Below, piece after piece: positions 59,901 to 64,000 of a stretch of DNA of 64,000 nt (within the stretch, counting starts at the first letter, position 1; every line of letters begins with the position of its first letter). The notes below the pieces were generated by a model that was given only the letters and a program-made list of their open reading frames with translations, was not told where the DNA came from and did no database searches. Made by a program: the position numbers and the translations under genes. The DNA is from Onchidella celtica. Lineage: Eukaryota > Mollusca > Gastropoda > Systellommatophora > Onchidiidae. Location: assembly GCA_963931925.1 (NCBI GenBank), contig OZ007581.1, positions 21,109,447-21,173,446 on the forward strand. Reading direction: 5' to 3'.

Positions 59901-61946
59901 TTGTTAACTTTGTTTTTTCTGTCAATGTCTAAAACGCCAAGTTTTGTCCTTTGGGTGGTCTCCTTACTCTTGATATCCTGCATTCTATTGCCAACAAACA
60001 CTCTCACAATCCTCATCACAACCATAGTCTCCTCTGCCCTGTCACTTACCTTCTTTGGCAAACATGAACTTTTGATCATGGCTGTTGCAGATGTCATATC
60101 GATTGTTCCTCTCCCAACCAAGCAAAACTGGAAAAAATTCACGAGAATGTTAAAGAGAACACTAAAGTGAATTTTCCTTCCATTTCAAGAGTTCCATACA
60201 ATGTAGAGTCCTTCTGCTATCTTGGTAGTATCATTGACAATAAGGGAGGAACAGAGGCAGAAGTCAAAGCACGAATTGGAAAGGCACAGGCAGCTTTTAC
60301 GTCCTTAAGCAAGATTTGGAGAACCAAGGATATATCTCTAAAAACAAAGCTGAGGATATTCAACTCGAACGTGAAGTCAGTCTGTTGTATGGATGTGAGA
60401 CTTGGAATGCATCCCAGGCCTGCATAAAGAGAATCCAAGTTTTCATCAACAGATGTTTGAGGAAGCTACTTAAGATCAGATGGACAGACAAGGTCAGCAA
60501 TGAAATTGTATGGAAAAGAACAAGACAGAACCCAGTCAGAGAGGAAATTGGTAGGAGGCGATGGAGATGGATCGGCCACACTCTCAGGAGGCCAGGAAAC
60601 AGCATCACGAAGAAGGTATTGGACTGGAATCCCCAGGGCAAGAGATCAAGAGGAAGGCCGCGCGGAACGTGGAGAAGAGCCAGAGAAAATGATGTGCAAC
60701 GAAGCGGAAAGACTTGGAATAATGTAAAGAGGCTGGCCCATGATAGAGAGGGATGGAAGGTATTTGTTGGTGGCCTATACCCTGATCCAGGGTGAGAAAG
60801 GCAATGATGATGATGATGATACAATGCATAATAAACCTAATTCAGAGTTAAGTGAAAATTGCCTTGATCTATTATCATGTTCTTCCTGAGGTCAAGCCCA
60901 ACAATGGCAGATCTAAGAAAAAAAAACACAGCTATGTCAATCCATTCCCCTAATAACCCAATTTAAAACTACAAACAATGAGATTGGCCATTATGTTAGC
61001 ACAGCGACAATATACCTCAATATAATTTCTAATACATGAAAGCTAAATCTACTTATATAAATAAGTCTGAATATGCTCGTAACTCCAAAAACTCACAGAC
61101 CGATCTACTTCATCTTCAGCAGTCACACCACATTCTATTGTACATGAGTTCTGGTTTCTAAACTTTTAGGTTCTGGTTATAAACTTTTTCCCAAGAGTAC
61201 TTCTGTCAACACCAGACTGATATAAATTTGAATTGAACATTTGGATAAAATGAAGATGTCGTCATATCCTGTATCTTGGTAACAGTTTCATGAACTTTTC
61301 TTAAACATCCTGAACAATGGAAATTAGACCCTCATGTAGGTTTCTAAGGAGCTCAAAACTGTAGCACTGAAAAACTCATGGTCACAAAGCTTCAAATAAA
61401 AATTTGGCCTGCAGCAAAAGAATCAGTCTAATCATGATTTCTACAGATGTGCATGAGGAAAGACAAATGCACCCGATTGAAAAAAAATAAATGTGCCAGG
61501 CATCAAACAAACAAACAGAAAAGAAAGTTTCTCTGACAACAAAGACTGTTCATAAAAAAAACTGGTAAATTATGTTTTGTTAGGTATTCACTTACATTAT
61601 TCCCTCATGAAAATGGGATGAAATTTTCATTTTGGTAAGAATGAGTGGTCTCTAAATGTGCAAAAAAAATGCTGTAAAAAAACTGGGTGCCCAAATCCAT
61701 CTTAATTAGTAACATGTTTTTTTAAAAGACAGTTCACAAACGATACCAAAAGACAACAGGAAGAGGCTTCAAAAACCAGGAAACAAATTATAACAGTGAC
61801 ATTTGTCAAACAAGAAGGTATTTTCTCACCTTCTGCCAGTTCTAATATCTGATGAATTTTTATCTCATTCAAGCCAGCCAGGTATGCCAGGCCAGGGGGA
61901 AGTCCAGCTGGTATTACCACATTAGGAGGCGCTCCCACCATCATAC
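47879..61946 (-). CDS. Phospholipid scramblase (six exons, 5' end incomplete)
   Basis: Exons on the minus strand: 61830-61946, 60050-60127, 58527-58722, 55478-55589, 48349-48451, 47879-47973. All junctions are GT-AG and phases chain (1/1, 1/1, 1/2, 2/0, 0/1, 1/stop), giving about 232 residues. Family landmarks in order: LPPGLAYLAGLNEIKIHQ, the NNRYDICNS strand, DTDCCTRQFCG, NRPFKCQ, the Cys-rich SCFWCCCLQEMEIQ (usual palmitoylation region), IGDCCYCKCCADVIF, KHWGGCREVFGG, and the C-terminal helix KMLLFGATFLIDFNYFE. Scramblases are membrane-anchored proteins linked to Ca2+-dependent phospholipid movement across the plasma membrane and to signalling. The Ca2+-binding-like loop is altered (GGANDFS instead of a D-rich start). 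An N-terminal Pro-rich exon is probably upstream. LINE copies and a Ty3-type element lie in introns. Confidence 0.93.
48349..48451 (-). CDS. Scramblase exon 5
   Basis: Acceptor TTTTCCCACAG, donor AGTAAGT; phase 0 in, 1 out. VLEGDSESNEVGQIV, KHWGGCREVFGGANDFSL. It carries the end of the barrel and the Ca2+-binding-like segment. Confidence 0.92.
48452..49750 (-). other. Scramblase intron 4, with duplicated segment
   Basis: 48730-49010 resembles 55690-55960 in the next intron (for example GTGGATAGGA, CAAGATATTAT-like and AGCACAGAATCCAT), an old tandem duplication. No exon. Confidence 0.55.
49764..50775 (+). CDS. RTE-like reverse transcriptase, C-terminal part
   Basis: The frame opens in flanking DNA at 49726; LINE coding starts at 49764 (about residue 14). 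Visible: GVRQGCLLSPFLFVLVIDW, the RT active site in LDFADDLALL, SKVLKI, FCYLGSIID, LLYGCETWNAS, and a basic Arg/Trp-rich tail (RRWRWIGHTLRRP, WNPQGKRSRGRPRGTWRR, WKVFVGGLYP). The endonuclease, fingers and early palm are missing, so it is not functional although open to its natural stop. Confidence 0.9.
49764..50795 (+). mobile_element. RTE-like LINE fragment, copy 1, 5'-truncated
   Basis: The insertion is bounded by AACTATTTTATAT at 49751-49763 and 50796-50808, a 13-bp target duplication. The 3' end has the GATGATGATGA tail common in RTE-type elements rather than poly(A). It lies antisense to the scramblase gene in intron 4. Nearly identical to 60204-60818 over the shared part. Confidence 0.85.
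50897..51205 (+). repeat. Left LTR
   Basis: 309 bp, TG...CA ends, containing a TGACGTCA site at 51040-51047 and AATAAA at 51058 and 51147. The internal region starts with ACATTTCAAC and gag ATG at 51216, leaving little room for a long primer-binding site. Confidence 0.95.
51040..51047. promoter_or_regulatory. CRE-type palindrome in left LTR
   Basis: TGACGTCA, the full cAMP-response element half-site palindrome, repeated at 55171-55178 in the right LTR. Binding is inferred only. Confidence 0.55.
51216..54572 (+). CDS. Ty3-type Gag-Pol polyprotein
   Basis: 1118 codons with no internal stop. Capsid-like region residues 1-200; two CCHC knuckles at 213-226 and 233-246; protease D294 in LVDTGSS with later LILGHDF (362-368); RT 430-620 with VDLRSAYH (D502) and an active-site YLDN at 564-567; RNase H 703-820 (ETDAS, VTDQ, HAADALS); integrase with H838/H843, C869/C872, D903, D961. 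Two catalytic positions deviate: the RT YxDD motif has Asn567, and the integrase DD35E Glu position is Lys997 (GQVKRLN). Gag and Pol are fused in one frame. The copy would be expected to integrate poorly, if at all. Confidence 0.95.
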   Translation: MERFLRPERFNADPNTPDASKRWNHWLRTFNNFLSSLRQQSSTPTLDELDLLINFVDPFVYEYITDCPTFASAVEVLKNIYVKPGNEIFARHILTTTKQEPGQTLDQFLQQRLKILAKECEFKAVSADKNRDDFIRGAFICGLSSSQIRQRLLENKTLDLSTAFDQARSLEMAEKQSQTYNNVPASSSVPCGSTTTPAIDESDTLSAAISSKCFFCGFQRHPRSKCPPREATCKGCGKKGHYQKVCLSKGKRNDFASAANPILNSAFTAAAPLSLQKAIIKVKVFDTPLRALVDTGSSESFISADKAQFMKFKTFKSRKEISMASTNLSSTTKGHCFATLEYNGETYQGIKLSVLPGLCADLILGHDFLDQHKGLEMTFKGPKPTFSVCGITAAKVEPASLFKNLLPDCRPIATKSRRFSTPDRQFIDSEVQKLLAEDVIEPSDSPWRAQVLVTTNDRHKKRMVVDYSQTINRFTQLDAYPLPRIDEMIEEISKYEVYSTVDLRSAYHQIPIKEEEKFYTAFEASGNLYQFKRIPFGVTNGVACFQRIIDGLVRNEKIKDTFAYLDNVTICGRNQKEHDENFSHFMKCAAEYCITFNEDKSILSAREIKLLGFLVSKGSIKPDPDRLQPLRDLADPHDAKSQRRVVGMFAYYSSWIPNFSDKIHPLVNNHTFPLPKKVKCAFELLKREIENAAVTTIDQDIPLVVETDASDIAIAATLNQNGRPVAFFSRTLNHSERKHSSVEKEAYAIVEALRKWKHYLLGKHFQLVTDQKSVAFMYNNAQKGKVKNDKIQRWRIELSCYSYDVVYRPGKENHAADALSRGYCSTANSNAEILQDLHSTLSHSGVTRMMHFVKCRNLPYSLDEVKRVCANCRICCELKPSFYKSTDANLIKATQPFERLSVDFKGPLPSSSRNKYLLTMIDEYSRFPFAFPCADMNASTIIKCFCQLFSLFGMPSYVHSDRGANFMSSELKDFLHNKGIATSRTTPYNPRANGQVKRLNGTLWKTITLALRSRGLETHQWELVLTDSLHSLRSLLCTATNETPHERIFRYNRKSTTGITLPSWLTTPGTVLMRRNVRTSKYDPLVDEVELLDCNPLYAQVRLRDGRETTVALRHLET
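54569..54874 (+). CDS. Small ORF overlapping the pol stop (ATGA)
   Basis: 101 codons; its ATG overlaps the pol TGA in ATGA at 54569-54572, a layout suited to termination-reinitiation. The product is polar, Pro/Ser/Asn-rich (MTTSLTVPNEAAPSPTN) and ends in a basic RTRVYNLRNREA. No signal peptide or membrane segment, so it is not an env-like protein. The C-terminal basic YNLR pattern resembles Pol tails of some gypsy elements, so it could be a detached tail. Function unknown. Confidence 0.6.
   Translation: MTTSLTVPNEAAPSPTNNDLNVNDQTNQIMLVPEPAVMQTGTQNRSLNLTDSLNTPGSNPTTSLREENSEIQPEAPDESRPSPKRRPFVRTRVYNLRNREA
55015..55027 (+). promoter_or_regulatory. Polypurine tract
   Basis: GAGGGGGGAAGAA directly before the right LTR; plus-strand primer site of the retrotransposon. 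Confidence 0.85.
55028..55336 (+). repeat. Right LTR
   Basis: 309 bp identical by eye to 50897-51205, with TGACGTCA at 55171-55178. Confidence 0.95.
55478..55589 (-). CDS. Scramblase exon 4
   Basis: Acceptor ATTATCTTCCAG, donor AGA|GTATGT; phase 2 in, 0 out. WTCWTPKYKVFDAQERC then GDCCYCKCCADVIF. The Cys-rich strand is a family hallmark. Confidence 0.92.
55590..58526 (-). other. Scramblase intron 3
   Basis: Contains the duplicate of 48730-49010 at 55690-55960 and a perfect palindrome at 56933-56970. No other supported feature. Confidence 0.5.
56933..56970. repeat. 38-bp perfect palindromic hairpin
   Basis: TACCAGAGAGTATAGAT, four-base spacer, then its exact inverse. Related CTCTCTGA pieces follow to 57030. 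Confidence 0.9.
58527..58722 (-). CDS. Scramblase exon 3
   Basis: Acceptor CATGTTACAG, donor AT|GTGAGA; phase 1 in, 2 out. TDCCTRQFCGTARPFVMNI, NRPFKCQGSCFWCCC, QEMEIQSPPGVMQGTVKE. It carries the CC-R-CCG-like and Cys-cluster motifs. Confidence 0.94.
58723..60049 (-). other. Scramblase intron 2
   Basis: AT-rich; no supported feature. Confidence 0.4.
60050..60127 (-). CDS. Scramblase exon 2 (78 nt)
   Basis: Acceptor GAATTTTTTCCAG, donor G|GTAAGT; phase 1-1. LLGWERNNRYDICNSHDQ, KFMFAKE. It fits the gap between LAE of exon 1 and DTDCC of exon 3 exactly in frame and length. A LINE copy starts about 77 bp upstream of its acceptor. Confidence 0.88.
60204..60818 (+). mobile_element. RTE-like LINE fragment, copy 2
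   Basis: 615 bp matching the last part of copy 1 from FCYLGSIID onward, with ATACAATG at 60196-60203 and 60819-60826 as 8-bp target duplication. A one-base deletion near 60382 shifts the frame after NSNVKSV. Few other differences, so both insertions are young. Confidence 0.9.
60828..61829 (-). other. Rest of scramblase intron 1
   Basis: No recognised feature. Confidence 0.4.
61830..61946 (-). CDS. Scramblase exon 1 of those visible
   Basis: Phase 1-1 exon, acceptor ATGGCAG, donor G|GTGAGA. MMVGAPPNVVIPAG, LPPGLAYLAGLNEIKIHQ, ILELAE. PPGL-YL-x5-IHQ is the conserved entry to the scramblase domain. An alternative is that translation starts at the ATG overlapping the acceptor (61953), but a Pro-rich N-terminal exon upstream is more usual. 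Confidence 0.85.
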
Positions 61947-62708
61947 CTGCCATAGAAAATTTCTGATCACTTAACTAGAAAATACAGATACATGTACCTG
62001 TACCTGCACCTAACATTCTAAATGGTCTAAAATGTGACACTGCCAGGGACAGATTTAGACTATCTTCCAGTGTCTTATAGAAGGCAGTCAGTGAAGTTTG
62101 TTATCTATACTGTGATAAAGAAAACTTACTTGTCAGATGTGTGAATGTTTTCAAAAGGTTCATGAATTAACATTGGTTATTGTTTTCGTGAACACACTAT
62201 CACCATGCTGCTTTGTGAATCAGAGATAGATCATTCTTTCTAAAAATGGCAACCACCATAAAAGGCTGTTTGAGGAGTTTGAAAATTCATTTTTCATTTT
62301 GAACTTCAGTTTGTGGTTTACATTCATATGCAATAGTTGGCTTCCAAATTTTGGAAGACAATCAGCTCAGAAGGGTGGATCCACCCCAGACATTATGTCA
62401 TTGGTGTCATTGTTTGACATTTATCATAAAGATGATTTGGTTCACACTTGAGGAGAAATTCCCCAAACCACACTTTTTACCTTGAACTGTCTGTTAGAGT
62501 TTTGGGGTGCTAATGGAGGAGAAGTCTGAATCTCATAAGTTCTATCAAAATCATACGTGAATATACAGTACAGTAAGTATTAATTAATTCTGCAAACACT
62601 CCTTTTTATACTTAATGTTCAGCTTAGATGACACCAACATATTTGACAATAGTCTGACTATTCTGAGCAAGACAAAATGACAACTAGACAGAGATGAATG
62701 ATGTTCAA
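61947..62708. other. No recognised feature
   Basis: Probable intron or 5' region of the scramblase gene. Confidence 0.4.
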
Positions 62709-62791
62709 TACAGGGTGGGCCAAAAGTAGGGTTACAGTTTTAGATACAAATTATAGTGTTGACTGTAACCCTACTTTTGGCCTACCCTGTA
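62709..62791. mobile_element. 83-bp TA-flanked inverted-repeat element
   Basis: The 30-bp arms beginning TACAGGGTGGGCCAAAAG pair with 62762-62791 at 29 of 30 positions, with a 23-bp centre. Outer TA and the GGGTGGGCCAAAA motif suggest a mariner-derived miniature element. Confidence 0.85.
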
Positions 62792-63185
62792 TAGTCTCTT
62801 TTTGCATAACTGAAGACGGTGGGGCCATAACATACATAAACTATAATGTCAGTGTTAGATCAACATAATACATATATATTTACTAAAATGATATTGTCTT
62901 AATGCTTGAAAATTACAACTGTTATGAGAGCCACCAGAAAGTTAAAGGACAGGAAATTTTGTTTATCTACTTTTTTTTTTCGAATTTAAGAGAGAAGGTT
63001 TAAAGCTCTTCCATTCACTTAACTTCAGCATAGAACTGTATCCCGATCTCAGTGAATTATGAAAAGATTGGGAGCTTTTATTGTGCAATCACATCTTACT
63101 ATTAAAATGAGCCTTCAGATTATCTCCAGAGCCTTAAAGAAAGGTTATTTTGACAAGGATTTCTCAATTTGTATTTGTATAACTC
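62792..63185. other. No recognised feature
   Basis: AT-rich intergenic or intronic DNA. Confidence 0.4.
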
Positions 63186-63634
63186 TTTAATCCCATTTGG
63201 GAAATTTGCCTTTGTGCCATTGCAGCCCAGTTAAAACTGGTGCAGGCATGTTGTCGCCACAGTGCAGCGCGGGTCGGTGTTTTTTTTTGGGGGGGGGGGG
63301 GGGGGGAGATGAGGGAGGAGGGGAGGAAATGGTAGGGATGAATTTTTATTTAATTTTGCCTGGGCAACGACCTGTTCGGCCTGCTCTTTTCGATTTCCAA
63401 CTGCCAAGGTATCTTTAACGTGCGCAGAATGCCCACGGGCCCTCCGAATTTTTTCGTCCTTATCCGAGAAGACTAGGTACTCGATCCTACCCCCCCCACC
63501 CATTAGGATCAGGGACATGAAAATATGAGCTAAAAAATCCCAAACTTCCAACATGCCTGCACCGGCCGGGTTTTGAACCTGGAACCCTTGGCATGAGAGG
63601 CGAGCACCTTGCCTCTTGACCACCTTGTCCCCAA
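63186..63634 (-). mobile_element. tRNA-derived SINE, copy 3
   Basis: Minus strand: GGGGACAAGGTGGTCAAGAGG (box A-like), GCTCGCCTCTCATGCC, GGTTCAAAACC (perfect box B form), GGATCGAGTACCTAGTC, CACGTTAAAGATACC, then C/A homopolymers, ACTGGGCTGCAATGG and AAATTTCCCAAATGGGATTAA. It is the most complete of the three copies. Confidence 0.88.
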
Positions 63635-64000
63635 GTGTAAATGTTGAAATACATCCGCCCATATCAAAATATGTCAAGACACAAGACACCACACATTCAG
63701 AAAATGTACAAAAATTAACTATAAATCAATAAGGTGCCCATGCAGAAAATGAATGTCTGAGTAAGGCTGCGTGAGAAACATTTTGTCAGTTGTGCAATAT
63801 CCTCACTACCATTGCCTATTGAATTTCAGAACTGAACTTGTTTTTCTTGTTTGTCCACATTGAAGGAAATACTACATGAATGAAGACAGTCAAATATGAC
63901 ATGAACTCATTAAATCTCAACCTTTTTCAGGCAATTGCTCCCTTTGCCCCCAAAATTTTCATGTGCTCCCCTCACCCCCAACATGCAACCAAAGGTGCAC
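63635..64000. other. No recognised feature
   Basis: No supported exon to the window end. Confidence 0.4.

Overview
The window looks like an intron-rich animal nuclear genome, most likely a mollusc and plausibly a gastropod. This is inferred from short exons with GT-AG introns, tRNA-headed SINEs, L1/Tx1-like and RTE-like LINEs, mariner and Ty3-type elements, and long GATA-type microsatellites. There are no bacterial operons, rRNA genes, free-standing tRNA genes or CRISPR arrays. Almost all real coding exons lie on the minus strand, and most long open frames belong to transposable elements.

Host genes. (1) A phospholipid scramblase gene is assembled here from six minus-strand exons (61946 down to 47879). 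Every splice phase matches and the six exons give about 232 residues covering the family domain. Its introns carry an RTE-like LINE fragment, a second copy of the same LINE and a full Ty3-type LTR retrotransposon. (2) A tandem family of unrecognised type I membrane proteins occupies 0.5-4 kb (copy 1) and 16-21 kb (copy 2). Each copy has a signal-peptide exon, two related ~107-residue immunoglobulin-like, heavily N-glycosylated modules on separate symmetric phase 1-1 exons, and a transmembrane exon; copy 2 also has a cytoplasmic exon. A third copy survives only as a signal exon at 23.0 kb whose start codon is AAG. The two module exons and their introns are almost identical between copies 1 and 2, while the signal and transmembrane exons have diverged. 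That pattern points to recent gene conversion or duplication limited to the ectodomain. (3) A possible terminal transmembrane exon with a poly(A) signal lies at 11.7 kb.

Layout. 0.5-5.2 kb: copy 1 of the receptor-like gene. 5.2-8.8 kb: decayed mariner invaded by about 1 kb of GATA and GATCA/GAATA repeats. 9-14.2 kb: old duplicate of the scramblase 3' region, with a frameshifted last exon at 13.9 kb. 14.18-15.56 kb: three tandem 461-bp repeats. 16-23.2 kb: copies 2 and 3 of the receptor-like gene. 24.5-29.5 kb: minus-strand L1/Tx1-like LINE bounded by a 14-bp target duplication and sitting inside an older element with 21-bp inverted repeats. 29.7-33.5 kb: old duplicated sequence, a SINE and a mariner fragment. 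33.7-47.9 kb: scramblase 3' flank, expanded by a Tigger-like element, a second TA-flanked element, a SINE and a 2.7-kb P-superfamily-like element with 8-bp target duplications. 47.9-62 kb: scramblase exons with retroelements in the introns. 62-64 kb: an 83-bp inverted-repeat element and a third SINE.

Most promising for novelty are the receptor-like family with its confined homogenised tract, the Ty3-type element with identical LTRs but substituted catalytic residues plus an overlapping small ORF, and the P-like element. All calls come from reading the sequence; no database search was run.
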